Positions 35,510-47,579 of a DNA stretch of 64,000 nucleotides are shown here, one piece after another. The notes under the pieces are model-generated. The model did no database searches and had not been told where the DNA came from. It saw only the letters and a program-made list of their open reading frames with translations. The number at the start of each line of letters is the position of its first letter. Positions within the stretch are counted from its first letter, which is position 1. This stretch comes from Vitellaria paradoxa (taxonomy: Eukaryota > Streptophyta > Magnoliopsida > Ericales > Sapotaceae). The DNA lies in contig CM034240.1 in assembly GCA_019916065.1 (NCBI GenBank), positions 16,415,894 to 16,479,893 of the forward strand. The letters are read 5' to 3'. A program made the position numbers and the translations under genes.

Positions 35510-36030
35510 AAAATTTTAATAACAACATAAACTATCAAAGAAAAAAAAATTTTTCCACGTTAAAACCCAAACCTTACCACCATGCAACTTATTGGAAAAG
35601 ACAATTTTTTTACCCATAGCAACAGCAGAATCAAAAGTAATCATAGGCTCAAGAACTCCCATGAATGAAAAACTGAATTTCATCACCAAAAGCTTTAGAT
35701 GAGCTATGGTTTTCGTCCATAGCAAGAAATTCATTATTAGTGCTTTGATTTCCTACCTCTCTAGTGACCGCACCGGTGGAAATTTTACCTTCTTTTTTCT
35801 TTTCATTGCTTTTAGACTAATTTTGAGACAAACTCTCAGTCCTGGATCAAAACCAAGAGTATCTGAGCCCTTACCAGTATCATTATCAGCCTAAACATCA
35901 AAATTAATAGAAGACGACAAGGTTTTCAAAGAATACTTAACTGGAACCACAGCCGTGCCCATAGAACAAGTCGCAATATTTCCATTTTTGGAGAAATCTA
36001 TTTCCAACACATCACTTCCTTCAAACAGAA
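35510..36030 (-). pseudogene. Degenerate coding-like remnant downstream of DRP4
   Basis: On the minus strand, stretches such as LEIDFSKNGNIATCSMGTAV, SINFDV and FLAMDENHSS read as protein-like sequence but are spread over frames and broken by stops. The matching part of copy B (55920-56630) is also broken, and is split by a SINE. I do not recognise the protein; a retroelement ORF or a lost neighbour gene are both possible. Confidence 0.3.
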
Positions 36031-36347
36031 AAAAAAAATAATAATAACAACAATAATTATTTTGAGTAAAATGTAGTTCACTTTGTATGCATAACTGTGA
36101 TTTTTTTTTTTTTTAATTTTGGAATTGTTGCTAGAGAAATAAAAGTATATTCATTCAACCAACTCAATATATATATATAATTTTGATTAAATAAAAAGGA
36201 CTTAGATTAATGAAAAGGACTTTCCATTCTAGATATATGTGGCAGACGACAGACAAACCAGCCAACAAGCAAAACACATTAATAGATATAAACTAAATCC
36301 AAACACAAAGACCAAAGCCCTCAACGGTGAACTGCAAAGGGAGCTAG

Positions 36348-38366
36348 TTAATCGACGGTAATCCGATCCATGATATCCCCAACCACCTCCTTGGACTCCT
36401 GCAGCAATTTGATACTCTTGGTAAGCCTCTCCCTTTTCATCGAAACAGAGGGGGATTCTTCCAACATCCTTTGAAGCCCACCGCCTTGAGAACCCACCAG
36501 CTCGTTCACTATCTCTATCTCCATGTCCCTCGTAACCAGATTCTGCACAGTAAGCATCAAGTGCAGAGCCATTGAATCAACAAACCTCCTCAGAACTACC
36601 TTCCAGTAAGCAGTAATTCTCATTTTCATATCAAATGCCTGCTCTCTAGCATTTGAATAATTCCGAAGATGTCCCACTTCAATATCCCCAAACCCTTCAA
36701 TCTTTAACTTGGTGCCCTTGTAATAGTCATTCATAACCTCCGTGAACTCATTCTGATAGCTCATAAGCCTACTCCATTCCGACATGTACTCTGGACTGGA
36801 GGTATAATCCGTGATCTTCTCCATCTCAGTGATCTCCATGACCTGATCGAACGATTTCTGCTTCATCTTGGTAATCAGATTCTGGGCCGCCCTTCTGGTA
36901 GAATTTTGGAGTTGTGGGTAGCTTTCGGAATGATGCATCAACACAGCCACAACAACATCTTCAATATAGTCCCACACTTTGGCCATAAAATCCACTGGCA
37001 TTCCAGAAATCCCCTTAACTTTCCTCTGCAAGATTGTCAAGAAGGCAGATCGGGGAAGGAAATTAGGCAGCATAACTCCCTTGGACTCATCCAAGACCTT
37101 GATCTCCTCCATCAGAAAGTCGTCCGTGAAGTTATATTCAGAACTTTTCTGAAGATCGGCCGAGAACTGGTTCAGCATCTCAGCCAACCGAGCAGTGCAA
37201 TGCATGCTCTTCTTATCAGGGTACTCATCAAACTCACCTCTCAATAGCAATTTCCTCAGGGACTCCTTGGAAAGACCAACAATGCGCATGAACGCTGTCA
37301 TTGCCTCGGCCACCGATGAAGGGACCTGCGGCATTCTGTTCAGTTCAGAAATGTTTTCTTGCAACTTCTCGTTTATCTTCCTAACAATATCCGGCAAGCA
37401 TCTTGATATAATAGTTGCTTGTATTTGCACCAGTTTCTGGGCAAGAACTGGCACACCAACCATGGACTTGTCAATTTTGGAGAGGAGAGGATGAGACTCA
37501 AAGAGCCTTGCTTCTTCGCTCCGAGCTTCCTCATAGGACTCCTCCCCAATTCGATTCCTAACACAGACATAACCGAGTCCTATGTTGACATCATCGGCGG
37601 TGACCTTCTCGAGAAGACCTTCAGGAGCTTTATCAACTTTGGTCACCACAGCCAGAGTCCTCTGCCCAGATTTGTCCACGCGCTGTGACATCCTTATAGA
37701 TTCACAGGTGGGAAAATCAACGGTAGCAGACAAAACATTAAGGATTATACTCTCGTCTGGCTTTATATACTCTAATATCATCGCCGCTATTTGCTCATAG
37801 ATGTCTTCGGGCTGTCCATGAACAGGGACTCTGGTGATTCCGGGGAGATCCACCATTGTAAGGTCTGGAACGCCTGCCTTCTTGACAATCAGAGTCAATG
37901 GGGTGTTGGAGATTCCCTTCGCGGAGCCGGCAATTTCAACGGTGGCCATGCTAATTGCGTCTGCAATGTGGGTTTCGTCGGTGGAGACGATTTTTCCGAG
38001 GAACTCCAAGTGAAGCTCCGGTTGAGGATCGGAGTGGTCCTGGAGCCTCATTATGAGGGGGACTCTAGTGCAAATGCCCTGGCCCCGAGGGAGGCTGATT
38101 CCGGCGAGTGATTCGAGCACGCTTGACTTTCCGGCGGATTGGTCCCCAACTACTACAATGGTTGGGAGCTGAATGCCTTCTTGGGCAATCTTGAGATGTC
38201 GGAGCCTGTCCACCGCATCGAGGAGTGGACGTATTCGCTCATTGAACGAAAACATCAGTGGCTCTTTCAGTACTAGTGAAAGAGGCAATGCTTCTTCAAC
38301 AATGGCCACATTAAGTGACTCTTGTTCGAGGACTCTGTAGTTTTCCACATTGCCATTGGAACTCAT
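36348..38366 (-). CDS. DRP4C: Dynamin-related GTPase, DRP4 (Mx-like) type, intact
   Basis: A 672-aa protein in a single exon. The N-terminal GTPase domain has the P loop GDQSAGKSS (74-82), the switch Thr in ICTRVP (100), DLPG (173-176) and TKVD (242-245). A stalk domain follows, and a GTPase effector domain at about 578-672 (LRRFVDSMALHLML...KRERLTKSIKLLQES). There is no PH or proline-rich domain, which is the plan of plant DRP4 proteins and animal Mx GTPases. Such proteins assemble into rings or helices and hydrolyse GTP; plant DRP4 function is poorly known. The frame stays open upstream to an ATG at 38507, but that codon overlaps the TATA box (38508-38515) and the extra residues are Ser/Leu repeats from a (GA)n tract, so the ATG at 38366 (MSSNGNVENY) is chosen. 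All motifs needed for GTP binding are present. The second locus at 56938-58959 is a close paralogue with a stop. Confidence 0.92.
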   Translation of the reverse strand: MSSNGNVENYRVLEQESLNVAIVEEALPLSLVLKEPLMFSFNERIRPLLDAVDRLRHLKIAQEGIQLPTIVVVGDQSAGKSSVLESLAGISLPRGQGICTRVPLIMRLQDHSDPQPELHLEFLGKIVSTDETHIADAISMATVEIAGSAKGISNTPLTLIVKKAGVPDLTMVDLPGITRVPVHGQPEDIYEQIAAMILEYIKPDESIILNVLSATVDFPTCESIRMSQRVDKSGQRTLAVVTKVDKAPEGLLEKVTADDVNIGLGYVCVRNRIGEESYEEARSEEARLFESHPLLSKIDKSMVGVPVLAQKLVQIQATIISRCLPDIVRKINEKLQENISELNRMPQVPSSVAEAMTAFMRIVGLSKESLRKLLLRGEFDEYPDKKSMHCTARLAEMLNQFSADLQKSSEYNFTDDFLMEEIKVLDESKGVMLPNFLPRSAFLTILQRKVKGISGMPVDFMAKVWDYIEDVVVAVLMHHSESYPQLQNSTRRAAQNLITKMKQKSFDQVMEITEMEKITDYTSSPEYMSEWSRLMSYQNEFTEVMNDYYKGTKLKIEGFGDIEVGHLRNYSNAREQAFDMKMRITAYWKVVLRRFVDSMALHLMLTVQNLVTRDMEIEIVNELVGSQGGGLQRMLEESPSVSMKRERLTKSIKLLQESKEVVGDIMDRITVD

Positions 38367-38378
38367 TTTGTCACGGAC

Positions 38379-38464
38379 AGAGAGAGAGAGAGAGATGGCT
38401 GATGTGAGTGAGAGTGTGACAGGGAGAGAGATGACTGATGAGAGCGAGAGTGTGAGAGAGAGAG
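38379..38464 (-). repeat. (GA)n/(CT)n-rich 5' UTR of DRP4 copy A
   Basis: Interrupted GA dinucleotide runs between the predicted transcription start and the ATG, on the minus strand CT-rich. The same tract in copy B (58971-59061) is longer and purer. CT-rich leaders are common in plant genes. Confidence 0.8.
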
Positions 38465-38507
38465 AAATGGCTGGATGAATGGATGGTCCATGAAGATGGG
38501 AATTCAA

Positions 38508-38515
38508 TATTTATA
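38508..38515 (-). promoter_or_regulatory. TATA box of DRP4 copy A
   Basis: TATAAATA on the minus strand, about 140 bp upstream of the chosen ATG. The same box and flanks are in copy B at 59105-59112. Confidence 0.7.
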
Positions 38516-38699
38516 GAAACTTTTTTTGTTCCGAAGAATGCAGTGGAAAACGCGCTGTCTTGGACTCTTGGGCACGAAGGAAGAGTTATTTCCTTCGAAA
38601 GGGGAGCGTGGAAGAGTTATTTTCTTGGAAAGGGGAGAGTGACGTTACTTTTTGTTACATCAGCCATGAGATTAATCGAGGGCATTGAATTTTAAAGTG

Positions 38700-41600
38700 T
38701 GTTTGGTTAGATAAAATTAATTAAAATTTATTAATTTTTATTAATTTTTTAGTATTTTTAATTAAATTTTATTATATATTACTTTTATATCAAATTTTTA
38801 TAATAAATTTTTATTATTTTTTGGCCAACTAAATTTAATTATTCAAATACATCTATACTATTTTAATTCAAAATAAATATAAATACATTTAAACTGTTTA
38901 ATTTAAAATTAACAATTATAATGGTAAGTCACGGGACTAACAGTGCTCCTAATCCATATTCTTGTTTGTACTATTACTTTAACCCGGAATTCATTTTATT
39001 TTTTGTACTATATATTACTTTAAGTGCAATTATAAAAGTCTAAAAAATTTATTTTCACTTTTTTGAAAGTTGGATACTTTAAATGTAATTGCAAAAGACT
39101 AAAACAATTTTTAATGTAATAAGACGATAATTACTCATCATGCTTGTACATGTTAATCCTTTAATTTTAAGAAATTTTATGCCTAGTTATCTTTTATTAT
39201 TGTAATTTCATATTTAAATATTTTATCAAATTTATTTTTGAAACTATTCAAATGCAATTAATACTACCTTGTATGAAGTGGGTGAAATTTAACTTTAGTT
39301 CATAGTATATTTTATGTGATAGTATAAGTTATATATATATATATATATATTTTTTTTTTTCTATGTGAATGGTTGGGTCACTTAATTAAGTGACTGCTCG
39401 TGGCTTTCCATAGGTCACCAATTCGGTAGTATTTTGAAGATCAAATTTTATTAAAAATTATAAAAAGTGGTTATTTTTTTAAAAATTTTTTTCAATGAAA
39501 AACTATTTTTTTTTAATTTTATTTTGATCCAAACACCACCTAATCACTAGAAAATTTATTCTCTTAAAGAGTTTCTTAGACTTTGCCTGGGTTGGGCCAC
39601 ACTTACCGGACATAAGAAGGACACTAATCACCGTGGACATAAGCTAACGTACGCATCCTTAACGGGGGTGTCAATGTATATAGATATATATATATATTCC
39701 TAAAGCAAATATTTCTCATTCCCCAAAAAAAAAAAAAAAAAAAAAAAGAAAATATTGATGGTGGGACTCACCCATCAAGCAAGAACAAAAGTCGACCTTA
39801 GTGATCCAACTATGCTCAGTGAAAGGGTTATCTTTCAATGATTAAAAATTACTTTAGAGATAACAGATTGATTTTTTTTTTTTTTAAGATTTTATATCAA
39901 CGGCAAAGTTTGATACTTTAATGTCGACTCTTCGTCACATGGGGAGCCTATTAAAGTGGTACGTGAGTTGGGTTTAAAATATCATGAGACAATTTGGCCT
40001 ATATCTAGTGTGAGTGTTAAAATATTGAGAGAACTTTTTCTTAATGCGAGAAGAATTGTTTAGGTTCACTTGACTAATGCACCGTTTGCAAATTCAATTT
40101 TTAATGAAAAATTACTCAATTTTACTTCTTGGATGTTTGGTAAAATATTAATTTTTTTCACTTTTGTACTCAATTATAACAATTTGCTCAGTTAAAAAGT
40201 TACTAAAAGTTGCTAAACATTTGCCAAAAGTTATGAAAAATTGCCAAAACTTTTATTAAACACAAAAAATTTACTAAAAATTGTTACTTGTTTAACCAAA
40301 CGCACCAAGAATTTTTGATAAAAAATACAAAAAATTAATAAAGTTTGGATTTTCAAATGATACTTAATATAGAAGCTATTGATTTAAGTTAATTGGGGGT
40401 TGCTGATTTATCAAATTAAAAATTAAAAAATTAACTTTTGTCAAAATTTTCTAATTTTTTCATCAAATACAAAACTTATTTTTATCAACTTTCTTTAACT
40501 TTTATTAATTTTCTCTAACTTTTACTAATTTTTTTAATTTCTACCAATTCTTATAAATTTTTACCAAATATTAAATACTCAAAAGATTAGTTTTTTTTTT
40601 TTTTTGATGTTATTCAACTCCACATAATTTCAAGCATCAAGGCTACCAAGTTGGCCTCGTTTGGAAAAAAATAAAAATAAAAATTAGTTTTTTTGTGTTT
40701 GAAAAATTAATTTTTATGTGTTTGAAAAATTAATTTTTATGTGTTTGAAAAAGAAAAAAAATCGTGATTTAAAAAAATCTAAAAGGTAAAACATTATTTT
40801 AATAAATTAAAAAATTAAAAAACCAAAAATACCAAAACTTTTATTTTTTTATCTTTTTTTATGTATATATTTTTTTATTTTTAAGGTTACCCAAAGGTGC
40901 CGGAAAGGTTCCTGCCACTGCTTCAGAAAACTTAAGTTAGAAGTAGCCATCGGTTTCCAAAAGGCTAACCCAACGCTTAGTTGGATGGAAAGTAGAAAAG
41001 AAGGTTGGAGGAAAGGGAATAATGTCTAATTTTATTACTTAGTTGGAGAGAAAGATGGGGTGGAAAAATGAGGGTGTAATTTATATATATTTTTATTCTT
41101 CTTAATTTGGGAGAAAGAGAGAGGGGAAAAGGAAAGAAGAGGAGAGAGAAGAGAGTAAAGATGCGATAAAAAATTTAAAAGTGAGAGCTTGTTTTTTAAA
41201 ATAATTTTTAATTTAAAAAATAAATTATAATAGAATAGATTTATTTCTACTTCATGAATGAATTCTTACATTATACTTTTTTTTATTAAATAAAATTACA
41301 CAATCATACTATTCTTATAAAAAAATACTTATGACATTAGAATTCTCCTAATATATCTTATTAAAAGAATTAGAATAGTTATATAATTTTATTTAATAAA
41401 AATATATACATATACATATACATATATATATATATATATTTTTTTTCTTTTTACTTTTTTTTTTATTTTTTTACTCCACGGAATACGCTTCCTTCCTTTC
41501 ACTTTTATTTCCTTTCTTGTTCCTTTTTCCTACTTTTTCTTCTTCCTAGACTACCTACGTCACAAACACACGTTAAGTTAAAAAGAAGTCGGTGCTTTTT

Positions 41601-42320
41601 GCATTCGTCTAGTCAATATTCCATTTTTGCAATTATTTTTTTTATTTTATATGATTTTTTAATAAAAATATATTTATCTTATTTGATTACTTTTAAGTAT
41701 ATGATTTATATTTATCAAAAAAATTATAAAATATCTTTTCAAATAGAAAAAGTACATAAAAAATTAACTTTTTAAAAAAAAAAATTTCATCAGTATGAAT
41801 TTTTATTTTCCTTTTTACAAGTTTTTTTAATTTAAATATTTTGTTTGAAAGTTAACAAACAAAACAAAATTAAATTTTAATCAAAAAATTCATATTAAAA
41901 AAATTGACTAATAGAATACCTTTTGTTAGTTTGCATTCATTATTTTTTTAAGTTAAGTAAGTGGACAAATTTATCCTCCTATATCATATTTACCATATTT
42001 TCTATTTATTATTAGCGTGATCAAATTTGGTATTTCTCTTAAATCAATTCAATTTAATTCTTAAATTCAAAATGTATTTCGAATATAAAATTTTATTTAC
42101 CAAATCAAATTAAATCAATTTTTTATTTCAAAATCAAAGCAATTCTAAGAGAGAAATATTTTCAAACAGAGTGTAAGCTCTGTTTTGGAACTCTGAATTT
42201 TTTTAAAAATTCTAAAAAAACACTCCAAAATTTTCTAGCTTCATTCCGGTTAAATTTTACCACTTGTTAATTTTTACACCAATTTTCTTTTTTTTTTTTA
42301 TGAACTTTTTCAAAACTCCA
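38700..42320. repeat. AT-rich intergenic region with a second, local repeat
   Basis: No gene was found. About 40050-41800 matches about 45290-47110 (for example AAAAAGAAGTCGGTGC at 41580 and 46897, and CTTCAGAAAACTTAAGTTAG near 40920 with a similar line near 46525). Copy B lacks about 40240-41650. Microsatellites occur at 39331-39350 and 41405-41440. Confidence 0.6.
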
Positions 42321-42330
42321 ACGACACTTA

Positions 42331-42356
42331 TTGAATTCCCATTTTCATGGACCATT

Positions 42357-42404
<48 letters not shown>

Positions 42405-42650
42405 TAAAATGAGTTCCCATAACAATGTGGAAAACTACTCACAATGAGTTCGCTTGGCAATGTGGAAACTACTCCATTGACTTTGAACAAGAGTCTACCA
42501 AAATGGGAATCTCTTTCTCTCTCTGCATCCGTGTGTATGAGACAAAATGAGTACCCATGGCAATTATGTGGAAAACTACTCCACTGTCCTTGAACAAAAT
42601 GAGTTCCCATGGCAATGCGGATGCCTACATTGGCTTACGTCCATGGGAAA
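42331..42650 (+). pseudogene. DRP4 5'-end remnant, start region repeated
   Basis: On the plus strand (opposite to the DRP4 genes) it matches the DRP4 leader: CCCATTTTCATGGACCATT, then a (GT)n(GA)n tract (42357-42404), then AAAATGAGTTCCCATAACAA and GTGGAAAACTACTC, equal to MSSxxNVENYS. This start module is then repeated in degraded form at about 42441, 42546 and 42596. There is no GTPase domain behind it, so it is dead. The corresponding remnant in copy B is at about 61220-61360. Confidence 0.8.
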
Positions 42651-43080
42651 TAATGTTCTTCTTGAGTTCATATCCGTTTAGAGATTTAAATTTTTTAAAA
42701 AATTTTAAAAATTTAAAAAGTTTTAAAAATTTAAAAAGTTCAAATTTTTTTCAATTAAATTTTGTTATATATTATTTTCACGTCATTTTAATATTAACTT
42801 TTATTTTATTTTTTTAAACTTTTTTCAGAAATACAAACACAAGTCTTTGCGTGGGTTGCCTACTTTCGCCTGAGAAGAACATCAGTTCCTGTGGGCGTAA
42901 GTTTTTATTTTTTATGTTTATTTTTGTTAAGCGGTGGACGTAAGCTAACATAGACATCCTTAACTGGAATGTCAATTATGATATTAATCCTAAGGCACGC
43001 ATTGGGTGTAACACTTGAACTATTTACTTAACCCCTCCCCCCCCCCCAAAAAAAAACTTAAACTATTTCTCATTCCCAAT

Positions 43081-43155
43081 TATATATATATATATATATA
43101 TAGAGGTTGTTTGGAGTTACAAATATATATATATAGAGGTTGTTTGGAGTTACAA
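43081..43155. repeat. Short tandem duplication with (AT)n
   Basis: The segment ATATAGAGGTTGTTTGGAGT plus TACAAA is present twice in a row (about 43096 and 43131). Confidence 0.7.
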
Positions 43156-43924
43156 AAGTTAAGATAAAATATAGTTACGATTATTTTTTGGTATTGGAGT
43201 GTAAATCATAAATCAAAAAAAATAGTGTTGAATAGTCCCGCTTAAACGGATTTTTATCCATTTAAATAAATTCGGACAGACACTTTTTGATTTTTTGTGT
43301 TAGAATTTTTTGAGATTTGTAAAAATTTTATTTGAATTGATAGAAATTTGTTGGGATTCATAAAGATATATTAATTTATAGAGATGTATAGATATTCGTG
43401 TAGTGTCAGGTAGAAAAAAATTTTTGTAGAAATTTATAGAAAATTTTAGAATTTTTGACTTTTTTCATAGCTCCAAAAATGCTCATATATATTATTGGTG
43501 GGACTCACATATTTAGGTTCATTTGGCTAAGATACTTTTTGACTTTTTGTATCAGAACATTTTGAAATTTGTAAAAATATTATTAAGATTTTTAAAAATT
43601 TTATTTGAATTGATAGAGATTTATTAGGATTCATAGAGATGTATAGATACTTATATAGCTTGATGTAGAAAAACTTTTATACAAAATTTTAGAATTTTTG
43701 ACTTTTTTCAGAGCTCCAAAAAGGCTCATATATATATTGTTGGTGGGACTCACATATTTAGGTTCATTTGGTTAAGTTAAAGTTTGAGAAGAAGAAGAAG
43801 GAAAAAAAAATTAAGAATTTTTTTTTTTTTTTTTAGTTGCTTACTAAAAAGTTATTTTTTTTAATTGGGGAGAAAAAATTAATTTGTTTTTTTAAACTAA
43901 CCGTGCATATTGTCTAATTTGAAA

Positions 43925-44150
43925 ATTGTTGCTAAAGAAATAGAAATATATTCATTCTACCAACTAAATATATAATATATCGATTAAGTAAAAGAACTCA
44001 GATTTTAAATAAAAGGACTTTCCATTCTAGATATGTAGCAAACAACCGACAAACCAGTCAACATGCAAAGCACATTAATACATTTCATAAACACAAAAGT
44101 CCTCAACTGTAGCAATTTGATACCCTTGCTAAGCCTCTCGCGCTTTATAG
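43925..44150 (-). pseudogene. DRP4 3'-end remnant in copy A
   Basis: It matches the 3' flank and last codons of the DRP4 gene: AATTGTTGCTAAAGAAATAG, the GGACTTTCCATTCTAGATAT line, then CAATTTGATACCCTTGCTAA, which encodes the end of the effector domain on the minus strand. Most of the coding region is missing. Confidence 0.75.
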
Positions 44151-44364
44151 AGATTTACGTAGATTTATAAAGATTTAGAGTGCTTTAAACATTTTCACTA
44201 TATAAATTATTTATATATATTAATTTTTTTTTTCTATTTATAAGTGACTCGGATGATTTCCTGTGGATCGTTGGGCCACTTATTTCTAATCAAGTGACTG
44301 CTCATGGCTTTCAATATATAAGAGGTCACAAATTCACACCCTGTCACTAGAAATTTTATTCTCT

Positions 44365-44498
44365 TGGCTGAATTTCTTAGTCTTTGCGTGGGTTGGCCTA
44401 CTTCTACTGTACGTAACACGAACATCGATCTCTGGCTGAATTTCTTAGTCTTTGCGCGGGTTGGCCTACCTCTACTGTACATATGAAGAACGTTATTC
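44365..44498. repeat. 68-bp tandem duplication
   Basis: TGGCTGAATTTCTTAGTCTT starts at 44365 and again at 44433. Copy B has a single version near 63025, so the duplication is specific to copy A. Confidence 0.8.
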
Positions 44499-45953
44499 AC
44501 TTTGGACTTAAGTTAGTGCATACTTACCTATAGGTACGTTTGGAGTCACAAAAAATTTAATAAAATTTAATAAAAGTTATGATTTCGTAATTCGTATAAT
44601 GAAACAAAAAAATATAATAATTTTTACATATTTTTAATATTTTTGAATAAAATTTAGAGTTTTGAACTGATAAATATATTCCTAAGGCACACACATTAGG
44701 GTGAAACTTAAAATATTTCTCAATCCAAAAAAAAAAAAAAAAACAAAATGTTGTTGGTGGGATTCACATATATGTTCATTTGACTAATACAGAAGTAGTT
44801 GATTAAAGTTAAGTTAGGGTGTTTTGTTTACTAAATTTTTATTAAAAAATAAATTTTTAATTTTTTTTAATTTTTTCTAAATACTGAACTAACTTTTATT
44901 GATTTTCTTCAACTTTTATTAATTTTTTTAATTGTTATCAATTTTGACCAAACACTCAATACTCAAAAAATAATAACACGTATTAACTTGATGAGCCAAG
45001 TTGGAAAAACTGTCCAATTAGTTTTGAGGTTTATTAGAGCCAAAAAAAAAAAAAAGAAAGAAAAAAAGTAAAAAAAAAAAAAAAAAAAACGAAAAAACAA
45101 AAGGTGCCCAACGTTGCTGACTTGGGTGTTTTGGTAAATGTAAAATGTTGTTACTTTTGTTGAGCTGGTAAGTTGCCAAAATGCCTGATTTCTTAACCCG
45201 AATACCAATACATATCCCTAATGAAAATATTTCACATTCCGAAAAAAAAAAAAAAAGAAAAAAAAATATATTGTCGGTGGGATTCACCTATTTAGGTTCA
45301 TTTGACTACTACAGAAGTAGTTTGATTTAAGTTCACTGGGTGTTTGGTTTATCAACATAAAAAAATTAAAAAATTACTTCTATTACTTTTTTAATTTTTT
45401 TACCAAATATAAACTTAATTTTTATCAACTTTATTAAACTTTATTAAATTTTTCAAATTTTTGCCAATTTTCACCAATTTTCTTTAACTTTTATTAAAGT
45501 TATTAAAATTTTTATCAAATACACAACAAGTTGTCAAAAGTCATTAAAAGTTATCAAAAATTTTATTAAATGTTTAAAATTACCAAAAATTACTATTTGT
45601 TTTACCGAATGTACTAAAATTTCAACTACCAAATTAAAAAAACAAAAACACTGAAAGTTACTAAAAATTGGAACAGCAAGCAGTCCTAAGTTTCAACTCC
45701 ACAAAATTTCAAGCAGTAAGGCTACCGAGTTGCCCCCCTTGGGGAAGGAAAAAATAATAATAATAATAATTAATTTTTTATGTGTTTGAAAAATTAATTT
45801 TTATGTGTTTAAAAAAGAATAAATAGTTTTTATTCATTTAATATATTTACTTTTTCACTTTCTAAAATATAAAATTTTATTTTAATAAATTTATAAAAAA
45901 CTAAAAAAAAATAAACGACCAAAACTTCTAAAATTTTCTGTTTATTTATTTAT

Positions 45954-46446
45954 GAGTAAATTACATCCACCCCTTAATATTCAGGTAATTACACTTAGTA
46001 TCACAACATTTAAAAATTATACTTGCCTTCTTTATTTTAAAAAATTGTTAACATTGACTCGTTCCGATAAATTCAACCGTTTAAAACTTAAAAAAAAAAT
46101 TAAAATAACTAAAATTTTAGGTATTTTTCCTATTTATCTATCACCTTTTTACATTTTCTTTACAAAAAATTTCAAAACTAAGCAAAAAAAAAAAAAAGTA
46201 AAATAAAATTTTTTTTGAGCATTTTCATAAAGAAAACTGACAAGATGTGAGAAATGGAGTGATAAAATAAGAAAATACCTAATATTTTAATTAGTTTGAC
46301 ATTTTATGTTAAGGTTTAATGACTAATTTTATTGGAATGATGTTTTATGTTAATATTTCAAAATAAGGGAGGCAAATATAACTTTTAAATATTATAAGTG
46401 TTAGGTATAATTACTTAAATATTAAGGAATGTAGGTGTAATTTACC
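45954..46446. mobile_element. Mutator-like foldback element (MULE-MITE), 493 bp
   Basis: Inverted arms of about 85 bp (left GAGTAAATTACATCCACC; right, inverse of GGTAAATTACACCTACAT). It is flanked by ATTTATTTAT at 45944-45953 and 46447-46456; the length fits a 9-10-bp Mutator duplication, though it is low-complexity. The related sequence at about 40860 lacks it. No coding. Confidence 0.7.
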
Positions 46447-46449
46447 ATT

Positions 46450-47560
46450 TATTTATTATTTATTTTTTAAGGGTTGAAAAGGTGGTGAAAATATCTTTGC
46501 CACTGCTTTCAGAAAACTTAACTTAGAAGAAACCATTGGTTTTGTTTGGTTGGATGGAAAGTAGAAAGGGAGGAAGAATGAGAGAGAATAATGTTTCATT
46601 TTTAGAAAAGTGAAAATAAAAGAAAATAGGTGGAAAATAGGGTGGAAAAATGTCTTGCCTATACAATTTTATCCTTCAAAATTTGAAAGAAAAAAGAGAG
46701 GGAAAAAGAGGAAAAGGAGAGGAAAAAAGAAAAAAAATGTAATAAAAACTTGAAAAGTGGAACTCACAATTTTAAATGATTTTTAATTTAAAAATATATT
46801 ATATATACATACACACATTTTTGTTCCCTCCTGTCTTTTCTCCTATTTTTCCTTCCTCCTAAGCTTCCTACTAGGTTTCCCACTACATGGTAAGTTAAAA
46901 AGAAGTCGGTGCATTCAGAAGGAATTACTTTAGTTTGCATTCCTCTGGTCAATACTCCATGTTTGCAATTATTTTTTTTATTTTATATAATTCTATTATA
47001 AAAATTTATTTATTTTATTTGATTACTTTTAAGTATATGATTTATATTTATTTAAAAAAAATTATGAACTATTTTTTTCCAAAGAGAAAAAAAAGTACAT
47101 AAGAAAATTTGACTTTAAAAAAAATAAAGTATAATATTTTTTAAATAAAAATTACATGTTAATATTTGGATTGGGCTGGGTCGAAAGAGGCCCCAACCAA
47201 TATTCGCTTCCCGACCATTAAGATATGTTGGCGGGATGAGAAAATGGGCCAACCAGAGGAGTTCCTCAAACAATGGCCCAAAATGGACCTGAAAACCCAA
47301 GACTTAAATCAATAATCCACAAATGCTGCCCGAACAAATGATTCTGCCGAATATATATATATATATATATATATATGTTAATAGAATTATGTTTAAATAA
47401 CCAGTAGTGTATCAGTCATTCTGAAAGTAAAAACCCATCAATATGCCCTTTAATTACAAAACCAAATTACTAACATTACATGTTCTCTTTGATTTTTTTT
47501 TAAACTTCTTTTGATAAAATAATATTTTATTTTCAAATATTAGGCTTATATATTTGGGTA
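46450..47560. other. Intergenic, no gene seen
   Basis: 46450-47110 belongs to the local repeat shared with 40900-41800. 47155-47340 is GC-richer than its surroundings and unrecognised. An (AT)n run lies at 47350-47376. Confidence 0.5.
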
Positions 47561-47579
47561 AAAAGAAATGACTTCTACT

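Larger units (their letters stand above)
23305..45600. repeat. Segmental duplication, copy A
   Basis: Collinear in direct orientation with 50762-64000. Matching anchors: 23330 with 50785; 24735 with 51500; 28645 with 51745; 31112 with 52243; 32510 with 54449; 34375 with 54774; 35860 with 56475; the DRP4 genes; 41650 with 60230; 44970 with 63580. The copies differ by insertions and deletions, mainly mobile elements in one and not the other. The match runs to the end of the window, so the true length of copy B is not known. Confidence 0.85.

Noticed and set aside
36348..38507. 719-residue version of the DRP4 protein starting at 38507
   Set aside because: The extra 47 residues are Ser/Leu repeats from the (GA)n leader and the ATG abuts the TATA box; copy B's extension differs in sequence. 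The internal ATG at 38366 is the better start.
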